From contig JBKQSL010000416.1 of NCBI GenBank assembly GCA_052143655.1, positions 1 through 29,770 on the forward strand: a stretch of 29,770 nt of DNA, read 5' to 3'. The translations under genes were made by a program, and so were the position numbers. This document shows, piece after piece, positions 21,029 to 27,939 of this stretch; positions within the stretch are counted from its first letter, which is position 1, and every line of letters begins with the position of its first letter. Source of the stretch: CAVSUR01 sp052143655. GTDB taxonomy: Bacteria > Actinomycetota > Actinomycetes > Streptosporangiales > Streptosporangiaceae. The notes beneath the pieces are model-generated. The model was given only the letters and a program-made list of their open reading frames with translations. It made no database searches and had not been told where the DNA came from.

Positions 21029-22006
21029 GTGACGGAGCCCCAGTCGGGCCGGGGCCTGCCCCCGGCCGCGCAAGCCCGGCTGGCTGAGATCGCAGCCAGC
21101 GGCACCTGGGGATCGGCGCTATCCGCCGATGAGTTCGCCGCGATCCGCGGCGTCGGCTTCGAGCCAGCCGGCCAGGTGCTCGGCGCCGCCGTCTACAACA
21201 TCGGCTACACCGGTGGCTTCAGCTGCCCGGGCGGCTGGGCCGGCTACGGCGGTTACGCCGCCCCGTACCGCAGCGTAACGGCGGTGTCCGGCACCGACTC
21301 GGCCAGCTCGTTCGGCCCGCTGGTGCGCACGCTGTACCAGGCCAGGCGGACGGCGCTGTCCCGGATGGAGGCCGAGTGCGCCACGCTCGGCGGGCACGGC
21401 GTGGTCGGGGTGGAGCTGACCATCGGCGCATTCCCGGCGGGCGGGCTGGAGTTCAAGGCGATCGGGACGGCCGTCCGCGCCCCGGGCGGTCCGCCGCTGC
21501 CCCGCCCGTTCACCTCCGACCTGTCCGGCCAGGACTTCGCCAAGCTGATCACGGCGGGCTGGGTGCCGGCCGCGCTGGCCCTCGGCATATCCGTCGGGGC
21601 CCGGCACGACGACTGGCTGACCGTCAACCAGACCCGGTGGGGGAGCGGCAACGCCGAGGTCACCGGGTACACCGAGCTGATCAACCTGGCCCGGCACGAC
21701 GCGCGCGTGCAGCTGGAGCGCGAGGTGGCGCGCATCGGCGCGGACGGCGTCGTCGTGCAGTCCATGGACCTGCAGGTGCGCGAGCGCGAATGCACGATGC
21801 AAGAGCACCGCCGGGATCACATCGCCGAGGTCACGATCATCGGCACCGCGATTGCCCGGTTCGGCCGCGGGGGGCATTCGGCCCGGCCGAGCCTGGCGGT
21901 CCTGTCCCTGGACCCGCAGCGCCGCCAGGCCGCCCGGGTGCGGCTCGGCGGCCCGCGCGACGGCGGGCCAGCGCGCGGGCTGGGCGACATGCGGGACATG
22001 CCGTGA
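21029..22006 (+). CDS. Double YbjQ-domain (UPF0145, 'heavy-metal-binding') protein, copy 1
   Basis: A 325-residue soluble protein with two YbjQ-type domains. Domain 1 (about residues 28-140) has LSADEFAAIRGVGFEPAGQVLGAAVYNIGY, and the family's helix RRTALSRMEAECATLGGHGVVGVEL. Domain 2 (about 160-280) opens with FTSDLSGQDFAKLITAGWVPAAL and ends IAEVTIIGTAI. YbjQ proteins form pentamers and are annotated as heavy-metal-binding, largely by structure; function is unproven. A Gly/Tyr-rich insertion (YTGGFSCPGGWAGYGGYAAPY) interrupts domain 1. GTG 21029 is favoured (VTEPQSG) with AGGA four bases upstream; GTG 21017 after GGAAGG is the alternative. A TATCGT at 20982-20987 may be the -10. Copy 2 follows after 67 bases. 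Confidence 0.85.
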   Translation: MTEPQSGRGLPPAAQARLAEIAASGTWGSALSADEFAAIRGVGFEPAGQVLGAAVYNIGYTGGFSCPGGWAGYGGYAAPYRSVTAVSGTDSASSFGPLVRTLYQARRTALSRMEAECATLGGHGVVGVELTIGAFPAGGLEFKAIGTAVRAPGGPPLPRPFTSDLSGQDFAKLITAGWVPAALALGISVGARHDDWLTVNQTRWGSGNAEVTGYTELINLARHDARVQLEREVARIGADGVVVQSMDLQVRERECTMQEHRRDHIAEVTIIGTAIARFGRGGHSARPSLAVLSLDPQRRQAARVRLGGPRDGGPARGLGDMRDMP

Positions 22007-22073
22007 GCCCGGAGGCCGGCCCCGCCCGCAGCGGCGGCGCACCGTCAATCCAGAACGCAGCCGAGGGAGCGTC

Positions 22074-22943
22074 ATGACCGACCAGCAGGAGGGCACCGGC
22101 CTGTCCGAGCAGCAGGGCGCCGAGCTCGAGGTGGCGGGCGTCCCGCATGACGCGATGCGCCGCCTGGCCGAGCTGCGGCCGGGGCGGCCCGGCTCGATCT
22201 TCACCTCCGACCTGTCGGTCAACGAGTTCCTGCTCGTCCGCGAGGCCGGGTTCCGGCCGCTGGGGCTGGTGCTGGGCAGCTCGATTTACCACGTCGGGCT
22301 GCAGGTCGGCCGGTGGGGACGTAACCAGGAGCTGGACGTGCTGTCGCAGGCGATGTACCACGCCCGCGAGCTGGCGATGACCCGGATGGAAGCCGAGGCC
22401 GAGGCAGTGGGCGCCGACGGCGTGGTCGGCGTCCGGCTGGATGTGGAGATGAAGGAGTTCGGCGCGGACATCGCCGAGTTCATCGCGGTGGGCACCGCGG
22501 TCAAGGCCGAGCCGGACGCGGCCGGCGGCGGGGTCACCCAGTGGCGCAACAACAAGAACCTGCCGTTCACCTCGGACCTGTCCGGGCAGGATTTCTGGAC
22601 GCTGATCCGGGCGGGCTACGCCCCGCTGGGCATGGTAATGGGCTCGTGCGTCTACCACATCGCGCACCAGAAGCTCGGCGGCAAGATCGGCAACATCGGC
22701 CGGAACGTGGAGCTGGAGCAGTTCACCCAGGCGCTGTATGACGCCCGGGAGCTGGCGATGAGCCGGATGCAGGCCGAGGCCGAGGCGCTGCACGCCGAGG
22801 GCATTGTCGGCGTGCAACTGCGCCAGCACAGCCACACCTGGGGCTCGCACACGACCGAGTTCTTCGCCATCGGCACCGCGGTCCGGCCGCTGCGCGCCGA
22901 TCACGTGATCGAGCGCCCCACCATGGTCCTCAGCCTCGACTAG
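22074..22943 (+). CDS. Double YbjQ-domain (UPF0145, 'heavy-metal-binding') protein, copy 2
   Basis: A 289-residue paralog of the preceding gene with two YbjQ domains. Domain 1 (about 40-145) begins FTSDLSVNEFLLVREAGFRPLG and has ARELAMTRMEAEAEAVGADGVVGVRL. Domain 2 (about 162-275) begins FTSDLSGQDFWTLIRAGYAPLG and has ARELAMSRMQAEAEALHAEGIVGVQL. Both end with an E-F/FF-AIGTAV strand. These domains are closer to the YbjQ consensus than those of copy 1. ATG 22074 has GAGGGA five bases upstream. The pair is probably one operon; a hairpin follows the stop. A bundle of up to four domains per gene pair could form mixed pentamer-like rings; that is inference. Confidence 0.9.
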   Translation: MTDQQEGTGLSEQQGAELEVAGVPHDAMRRLAELRPGRPGSIFTSDLSVNEFLLVREAGFRPLGLVLGSSIYHVGLQVGRWGRNQELDVLSQAMYHARELAMTRMEAEAEAVGADGVVGVRLDVEMKEFGADIAEFIAVGTAVKAEPDAAGGGVTQWRNNKNLPFTSDLSGQDFWTLIRAGYAPLGMVMGSCVYHIAHQKLGGKIGNIGRNVELEQFTQALYDARELAMSRMQAEAEALHAEGIVGVQLRQHSHTWGSHTTEFFAIGTAVRPLRADHVIERPTMVLSLD

Positions 22944-22967
22944 CCGCCCGCCTGCGCCCGCGGGGAT

Positions 22968-22985
22968 CCCCGGCTCATCCCGGGG
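22968..22985. terminator. Hairpin between the YbjQ pair and the convergent 23.0-kb gene
   Basis: CCCCGG-CTCATC-CCGGGG (22968-22985) is a 6-bp perfect stem in a 65-base convergent gap. It overlaps a second palindrome, GGGGATCCCC (22962-22971). Confidence 0.5.
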
Positions 22986-23008
22986 CGGGGCCGCGGGGAC
23001 GATGCTGC

Positions 23009-23647
23009 CTAGCCGCCGGGGGTGACGCTGGTTCCGCTGACGGCATCCAGCAGCCTGGCCAGCCGGCTGCGCACCCCGCCCAGCGGCATCTGCGCCTGCT
23101 CCGCGCGGGGTACCCGCGCGCTGTGCCGCGGCGAGTCCGGCTCGCCGGTCGCGGCGCTGACCAGATGCTGGGCCGCGTCGAACGACAATGGCGCGATCCC
23201 CGGCAGCACTGGCAGCGCCTCGTTCGCCAGGGCGTCGAGGTCGGGATCCCCGGTGTCCAGGGCGAAGACCGTCGCGCCGGTCTTGCGGGCGTCGGCCAGC
23301 CGCTCCAGCAGCGGCTCCGGCGCGGCCTGCGGGCTGACCACCAGCAGGGTGTCGTCCCTGGCCGCGGCCTCCAGCCGGTCCAGGCCCACGCTCAGGTGGG
23401 CCGGCCCGCCTGACGGCGGGGCCCACCTGACGAGCACCGGGTCCAGGCCGGGCAGCCCGGCCAGCCGGGCCTCGTCGGACAGGTGCGCGGTCATGTGCCA
23501 CGGCTCATCCACGGGAGTGCCGACCACTAGCAGGCCGTGCGGCGTGCGGGCGCAGTGCCGCAGCGCCCGGCCGAAGTACTGGGTGCGGTCCAGCCAGCCG
23601 GTCGGGGCCAGCAGCATCCGCAGCGCGTTCACCTGGTCGGCATTCAT
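23009..23647 (-). CDS. Conserved actinobacterial protein of unknown function
   Basis: A 212-residue soluble protein. It opens MNADQVNALRMLLAPTGWLDRTQYFGRAL and alternates strands and helices (GLLVVGTP, PVLVRWAPP, DTLLVVSPQ, TVFALDTG), suggesting a Rossmann-like or flavodoxin-like fold. WHMTAHL and HCARTPHG contribute several histidines. I recall similar proteins as hypothetical genes in streptomycetes and relatives but know no function. ATG 23647 is chosen because CACGAT lies six bases upstream as a -10 and the 13 upstream codons look non-coding. It converges on the YbjQ operon and is divergent from the F420 reductase-like gene. Confidence 0.75.
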   Translation of the reverse strand: MNADQVNALRMLLAPTGWLDRTQYFGRALRHCARTPHGLLVVGTPVDEPWHMTAHLSDEARLAGLPGLDPVLVRWAPPSGGPAHLSVGLDRLEAAARDDTLLVVSPQAAPEPLLERLADARKTGATVFALDTGDPDLDALANEALPVLPGIAPLSFDAAQHLVSAATGEPDSPRHSARVPRAEQAQMPLGGVRSRLARLLDAVSGTSVTPGG

Positions 23648-23653
23648 ACCTCT

Positions 23654-23659
23654 ATCGTG
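23654..23659 (-). promoter_or_regulatory. -10-like hexamer CACGAT for the 23.0-kb gene
   Basis: On the minus strand CACGAT ends six bases before ATG 23647, with AGAGGT in between that could alternatively be a closely spaced ribosome site. Confidence 0.4.
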
Positions 23660-23766
23660 CCCCAGAGCGGGCCGCACTGCAGGCAATTCGTGACCGGCCG
23701 ACTACAAGCGGCCGGCCGGGCGAGGGCGGCGCGGCGGTCGCGTGCCCGTCTGGCAGGATCGTGAGC

Positions 23767-24468
23767 ATGTCAGCAGATGCAGCCTCGCCCGCCGCCAACC
23801 CCGCCGAGCAGGCGGCGCGGCTCACCGTCGGGGTGCTCGGCGGCACCGGTGACCAGGGCCGCGGGCTCGCCGGGCGGCTGGCGCAGGCGGGCAACCGGAT
23901 CATGATCGGCTCCCGCGACCCGGGCCGGGCCACGGCCGCCGCTGCCAGCGTGGGCGAGCCGCCGCAGGTCACCGGGGCGGGCAATGCCGACGTGGCCAGG
24001 GACGCGGACATCGTGATCGCGGCCGTGCCCTACGAGGGCCATCGTGACCTGCTCAGCCAGCTGGCCGGGCCGCTCGCGGGCAAGATCGTGATCGACTGCG
24101 TGAACCCGATCGGCTTCGACAAGCGCGGCGCCTTCGCGCTCGCCGTGCCGGAGGGCAGCGCGGCGCAGCAGGCTGCCGCCGTGCTGCCCGACAGCACCGT
24201 GGTCGGGGCGTTCCACCACGTCTCGGCGGTGACCCTGCTCGACCCGGACACCACCGACCTGGACCAGGACGTGCTCGTGCTCGGCGACGAGCGGGCCGCG
24301 ACCGACCTGGCTCAGGCACTCGCGGCGCGGCTGCCCGGGGTCCGCGGCGTCTACGCGGGCCGGCTGCGCAACTGCGGCCAGATCGAGGCGCTGACGGCCA
24401 ACCTGGTGTCGGTCAACCGCCGCTACAAAGCGCACGCGGGCCTGCGCGTCACCGACATATCCGGATAA
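23767..24468 (+). CDS. npdG: NADPH:F420 oxidoreductase-like protein
   Basis: A 233-residue protein of the F420-dependent NADP reductase family. The Rossmann signature GGTGDQGRG (residues 25-33) follows LTVGVLG, and MIGSRD (46-51) is the usual NADP-phosphate-binding turn. ADIVIAAVPYEGH, DCVNPIGFDKRG and VVGAFHHVSAVTLLDP are characteristic of the family, as is the C-terminal NCGQIEALTANLVSVNRRYKAHAGLR. It would shuttle hydride between NADP(H) and F420 in the cytoplasm. ATG 23767 follows a CAGGAT hexamer by seven bases; GTG 23761 is a possible start two codons earlier. It converges on panB across a strong hairpin. Confidence 0.88.
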   Translation: MSADAASPAANPAEQAARLTVGVLGGTGDQGRGLAGRLAQAGNRIMIGSRDPGRATAAAASVGEPPQVTGAGNADVARDADIVIAAVPYEGHRDLLSQLAGPLAGKIVIDCVNPIGFDKRGAFALAVPEGSAAQQAAAVLPDSTVVGAFHHVSAVTLLDPDTTDLDQDVLVLGDERAATDLAQALAARLPGVRGVYAGRLRNCGQIEALTANLVSVNRRYKAHAGLRVTDISG

Positions 24469-24528
24469 CGGGACGTCCCGCCGCGCCTGGCCGCTATCCA
24501 GCGCGGCTCCGGCGCGCCCGGCCTGCGA

Positions 24529-24557
24529 GCGGCCGGCGCGAGCGCCGCGCCGGCCGC
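24529..24557. terminator. 12-bp perfect hairpin between npdG and panB
   Basis: GCGGCCGGCGCG (24529-24540) and CGCGCCGGCCGC (24546-24557) pair perfectly around loop AGCGC. It is the strongest stem in the window and fits a bidirectional terminator for two convergent genes. A separate 12-bp palindrome, CGGGACGTCCCG, lies at 24469-24480 directly after the npdG stop. Confidence 0.7.
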
Positions 24558-24575
24558 CACACCTGGTCCCGCGAC

Positions 24576-25451
24576 TTAGCGGTAGGAATACTCCGGGGTC
24601 GGGAAGCTGCCCGAGACCACATCCGCGGCGAAGTCCTGCGCGGCCTGGCGCAGCACGCCGGCCACGTCGGCGTACTTCTTCACGAACTTCGCCGTCCGCG
24701 GCGACAGGCCGGCCATGTCCTGCCAGACCAGGACCTGGGCGTCGCAGCTGGGCCCGGCGCCGATGCCGATCGTGGGGATCGTCAGGCTGTCGGTGACCCG
24801 GGCGGCCAGTTCCGCGGGCACGCACTCGAGCACCACGCTGAACGCCCCGGCCGCCTGCACCGCCTTGGCGTCCTGCAGCAGCCGGTCGCCGTCCTCGCCG
24901 CGACCCTGCACCCGGTACCCGCCGAGGGCGTTCACCGACTGAGGCGTGAGGCCGAGGTGGGCCATGACCGGGATGCCGGCCGCGACGAGCTCTTCGACCT
25001 GGCGCAGCACCCGGTAGCCGCCCTCCAGCTTGACTGCCTGCGCGCCGGTCTCCTTCAGGAACCGGGTCGCGGCCGCCAGCGCCGCCTGCGGCGAGGCCTG
25101 GTAGGAGCCGAACGGCAGGTCCGCTACCACCATCGCCCGCTTCGTCCCGCGGACCACCGCCGCGGTCAGCGGGATCAGGTCGTCGAGCGTCACCGGGATC
25201 GTGGTCTCATGGCCGTAGACGACCATCGCGGCGGAGTCGCCGACCAGCAGGACCGGGATGCCGGCGCTGTCGAAGACCTGCGCGCAGAGCGCGTCGTAGG
25301 CGGTGAGCATGGGCCACTTCTCGCCGCGCGCCTTGCGCTCAGCGATGTCCCTGACGGTGATCCGCCGGGCGGCCTGGCCGCCGTAGAGCGGGCCCGGGGG
25401 CGGGGTCTGCGCCGAAGTCGCAGCCGCCTGCACAGCCTGATCTGCAGTCAC
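24576..25451 (-). CDS. panB: 3-methyl-2-oxobutanoate hydroxymethyltransferase (pantothenate biosynthesis)
   Basis: A 291-residue TIM-barrel enzyme that transfers a hydroxymethyl group from methylene-tetrahydrofolate to alpha-ketoisovalerate, giving ketopantoate for coenzyme A synthesis. Family signatures are clear: MLTAYDALCAQVFDSAGIPVLLVGDSAAMVVYGH (metal-binding Asp in VGDS), VVADLPFGSYQ, AVKLEGG, MAHLGLTPQSVNALGGYRVQGR, and TIGIGAGPSCDAQVLVWQD. A Gln/Ala/Pro-rich N-terminal extension of about 30 residues precedes the ITVRDI start of the core. GTG 25451 has GGAGG five bases upstream. panC and panD are not in the window. Confidence 0.95.
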   Translation of the reverse strand: MTADQAVQAAATSAQTPPPGPLYGGQAARRITVRDIAERKARGEKWPMLTAYDALCAQVFDSAGIPVLLVGDSAAMVVYGHETTIPVTLDDLIPLTAAVVRGTKRAMVVADLPFGSYQASPQAALAAATRFLKETGAQAVKLEGGYRVLRQVEELVAAGIPVMAHLGLTPQSVNALGGYRVQGRGEDGDRLLQDAKAVQAAGAFSVVLECVPAELAARVTDSLTIPTIGIGAGPSCDAQVLVWQDMAGLSPRTAKFVKKYADVAGVLRQAAQDFAADVVSGSFPTPEYSYR

Positions 25452-25584
25452 GTAATCCTCCGAAGTCTCGAGTCGCCCCGCTGGCGTACCCGGACACTTC
25501 CGCATCATGACACGAATGCCCGGTACGCGATAGCCATGCCGGCCCCGGCCGGCGCGATCGCCGCGGCGTGTCGGCCCCGGCGCC

Positions 25585-25590
25585 TAGAAT
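25585..25590 (+). promoter_or_regulatory. -10-like hexamer TAGAAT for leaderless recQ
   Basis: TAGAAT, a near-consensus -10, ends six bases before GTG 25597. No Shine-Dalgarno sequence fits. No -35 is apparent. The panB-recQ gap also has inverted arms GCGTACC (25484-25490) and GGTACGC (25522-25528). Confidence 0.55.
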
Positions 25591-25596
25591 CGCCGG

Positions 25597-27597
25597 GTGG
25601 CCCTTCCATTGCCCGGACTCGACCCGGATCCTGATCCGGCCGGCCCCGGGCTGAATGCCCCAGATCTGGCTGGCCCTGACCGGGCTGCCCCGGAGCCGGC
25701 GGGCCCTGGCCGGGCCGCGGATCTTGCGAGCCCTGACGGGTCCGGCCCCGGGCCAGCCGGTTCTAAGCCGGCCGGACCGGGCGAAGCGGCGGAAGTGCTG
25801 CGGCGAGTCTTCGGATACGACTCGTTCCGCGGTGACCAGCAGGAGATCATCGAGCACCTGATCGGCGGCGGCGACGCCCTGGTGCTGATGCCGACCGGCA
25901 GCGGCAAGTCGCTGTGCTACCAGATCCCGGCCTTGGCCCGGCCGGGCACCGGGGTGGTCATCTCGCCGCTGATCGCGCTCATGCAGGATCAGGTCGACGC
26001 GCTGACCGCGCTCGGCGTGCGAGCCGGCTTCCTCAACTCGTCGCAGCAGCAGGCGCAGCGCCGGGCGGTCGAGGCCGCGTTCGTCGCGGGCGAGCTGGAC
26101 CTGCTCTACCTGGCGCCGGAGCGGCTGTCGTCCGAGGCCACGGTGCGGCTGCTCGACCGGGGCAAGATCGCGCTGTTCGCGATCGACGAGGCGCACTGCG
26201 TCGCGCAGTGGGGCCATGACTTCCGGCCCGACTACCTGGAGCTGTCGGCACTGCACCAGCGCTGGCCGCAGGTGCCGAGGATCGCGCTGACCGCCACGGC
26301 CACCCGGGCTACCCGGGCGGAGATCGCCGCCCGGCTGGACCTGGAGACTGCCCGGCATTTCGTGGCCAGCTTCGACCGGCCGAATATCCAGTACCGGATC
26401 GAGCCGAAGGCCGAGCCGGCCCGGCAGCTGCTGCGCCTGCTGCAGGGCGAGCACGCCGGGGACGCCGGCATCGTGTACTGCCTGTCCCGGGCGTCGGTCG
26501 ACAAGACCGCGCAGATGCTGACCCGGCACGGCATCACCGCGCTGCCCTACCACGCCGGCCTGGACTCGGTCACCAGGGCCGCCAACCAGGCCCGGTTCCT
26601 GCGCGAGGATGGCCTGGTGATGGTGGCCACGATCGCGTTCGGCATGGGCATCGACAAGCCGGACGTGCGCTTCGTCGCGCACCTGGACCTGCCCCGCTCG
26701 GTCGAGGGCTACTACCAGGAGACCGGCCGGGCCGGCCGTGACGGGCTGCCCGCGACCGCCTGGCTGGCCTACGGGCTGCAGGACGTCGTCCTGCAGCGGC
26801 GGCTGATCGACGGCTCCGAGGGCGATGCCGCGCACCGCCGCCGCCAGGCCGCGCACCTCGACGCGATGCTCGCGCTGTGCGAGACCATCGAATGCCGGCG
26901 TGCCCAGCTGCTCGGTTATTTCGGCGAGCAGGCCGCGCCCTGCGGCAACTGCGACACCTGCCTGACGCCGCCGCAGTCTTGGGACGGCACGGTCGCCGCC
27001 CAGAAGCTGCTGTCGGCGGTGTACCGGCTGCAGCGCGAGCGGGGCCAGCGCTTCGGCGCCGGTCATGTCATCGACATCCTGCTCGGCCGCAAGACCGCCC
27101 GGGTCAGCGACCATGACCATGCCTCGCTGACCGTGTTCGGCGTGGGCGCCGAGCTGAGCGAGGCCGAGTGGCGCGGCGTGGTCCGCCAGCTGCTGGCCCA
27201 GGGCCTGCTCGCGGTCGAGGGGGACTACGGCACGCTGGCGCTGTCGGCGGCCAGCGCGGAAGTGCTGAGCGGCCAGCGTCAGGTGATGCTGCGGCGCGAG
27301 CCCGAGCGGGCCGCCAGGGCCCCGCGATCGGCCCGGCCCGCGAAGGCCGCGGCGGCGGCCGTTGCTGATCTGCCGCCAGACCGGGCCGCCGTGTTCGAGC
27401 GGCTGCGGGCCTGGCGGGCAGCGGCGGCCAAGGAAAGAGGCGTGCCCGCCTACGTGATCTTCCACGATGCCACGCTGCGCCAGATCGCCGCGCTTGCTCC
27501 CGCGAGCCTGGCCGAGCTGGCCACCGTCAGCGGCGTCGGCGAGACCAAGCTGGAAACCTACGGCCAGCAGGTACTCGACACGCTCACGGCCAGCTGA
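25597..27597 (+). CDS. recQ: RecQ family ATP-dependent DNA helicase
   Basis: A 666-residue 3'-5' DNA helicase for recombination and fork repair. Residues 1-62 are an unusual Pro/Gly/Ala/Asp-rich extension. The helicase core begins near 66 (VLRRVFGYDSFRGDQQEII). Walker A is MPTGSGKS (98-105), the DEAH box is at 197-200 and the aromatic-rich loop CVAQWGHDFRPDYLEL follows. ATIAFGMGIDKPDVR and QETGRAGRDG are motifs V and VI. The RecQ-C zinc site is ECRR...CGNCDTC. A winged helix and a C-terminal HRDC domain (DRAAVFERLRAWRAAAAKERGVPAYVIF) complete the layout of full-length RecQ. GTG 25597 is chosen by the -10-like hexamer; an internal start near 62 cannot be excluded. Confidence 0.95.
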   Translation: MALPLPGLDPDPDPAGPGLNAPDLAGPDRAAPEPAGPGRAADLASPDGSGPGPAGSKPAGPGEAAEVLRRVFGYDSFRGDQQEIIEHLIGGGDALVLMPTGSGKSLCYQIPALARPGTGVVISPLIALMQDQVDALTALGVRAGFLNSSQQQAQRRAVEAAFVAGELDLLYLAPERLSSEATVRLLDRGKIALFAIDEAHCVAQWGHDFRPDYLELSALHQRWPQVPRIALTATATRATRAEIAARLDLETARHFVASFDRPNIQYRIEPKAEPARQLLRLLQGEHAGDAGIVYCLSRASVDKTAQMLTRHGITALPYHAGLDSVTRAANQARFLREDGLVMVATIAFGMGIDKPDVRFVAHLDLPRSVEGYYQETGRAGRDGLPATAWLAYGLQDVVLQRRLIDGSEGDAAHRRRQAAHLDAMLALCETIECRRAQLLGYFGEQAAPCGNCDTCLTPPQSWDGTVAAQKLLSAVYRLQRERGQRFGAGHVIDILLGRKTARVSDHDHASLTVFGVGAELSEAEWRGVVRQLLAQGLLAVEGDYGTLALSAASAEVLSGQRQVMLRREPERAARAPRSARPAKAAAAAVADLPPDRAAVFERLRAWRAAAAKERGVPAYVIFHDATLRQIAALAPASLAELATVSGVGETKLETYGQQVLDTLTAS

Positions 27598-27605
27598 GCC
27601 CGGCG

Positions 27606-27633
27606 CGGCCGGGGGGCCCTGCCGACCCGGCCG
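27606..27633. terminator. Hairpin after recQ
   Basis: CGGCCGGG (27606-27613) pairs perfectly with CCCGGCCG (27626-27633) across a 12-base loop, starting nine bases after the recQ stop. No T-tract follows. Confidence 0.55.
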
Positions 27634-27752
27634 GGGCGGCCGTCTAGCCGGAGCTGGCCGGCTGGCCGGGGCCGGCAGGCGCGCCGGCGGTGTCCCTGGC
27701 CGTCGGCGGGCAGTGTCCCAGAATCCGGGCCAGGTCCCGGCGGTCCGAGGTC

Positions 27753-27869
27753 ATGCACCAGGGCCTCGCCCGCATCGCCGTCGTCAGCGACCAGTACAAG
27801 ATCCTCATCCAGCAGAACACCGAGCTGACCGAGCAGGCCCGCATGCTGATGGAAAGGGCCACATGCTGA
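27753..27869 (+). CDS. 38-residue ORF, possible small coiled-coil peptide or gene remnant
   Basis: Lies in the 342-base stretch between recQ and the peptidase gene (27598-27939), otherwise without a gene. The frame encodes MHQGLARIAVVSDQYKILIQQNTELTEQARMLMERATC, a polar helix with heptad-like spacing (the peptide is given in halves by its ends: starts MHQGLARIAVV, ends RMLMERATC). Gln, Glu, Asn and Lys content is higher than in nearby noncoding frames. An in-frame GTG at 27690 could extend it. A 20-bp tandem duplication near the 3' end shifts the frame into the TGA at 27867. Without it the frame would run to TGA 27941-27943, overlapping the next ATG. It may be a decayed gene or chance. Confidence 0.25.
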   Translation: MHQGLARIAVVSDQYKILIQQNTELTEQARMLMERATC

Positions 27870-27878
27870 TGGAAAGGG
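27842..27878 (+). repeat. 20-bp-period tandem duplication
   Basis: CATGCTGATGGAAAGGG occurs at 27842-27858 and again at 27862-27878, a period of 20 bases. Since 20 is not a multiple of three, the duplication shifts any reading frame crossing it. Confidence 0.9.
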
Positions 27879-27939
27879 TAGGCAACCGCCCGGCCGCGTG
27901 CCATCCTCGGGTGCTAACACCTAAAAGAGGGGGCACCTC

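Noticed and set aside
25339..27465. Minus-strand open frame of 708 codons opposite recQ
   Set aside because: It lies wholly antisense to a clear RecQ helicase and part of panB. Its composition is the shadow of codon bias and it has no recognisable motif.
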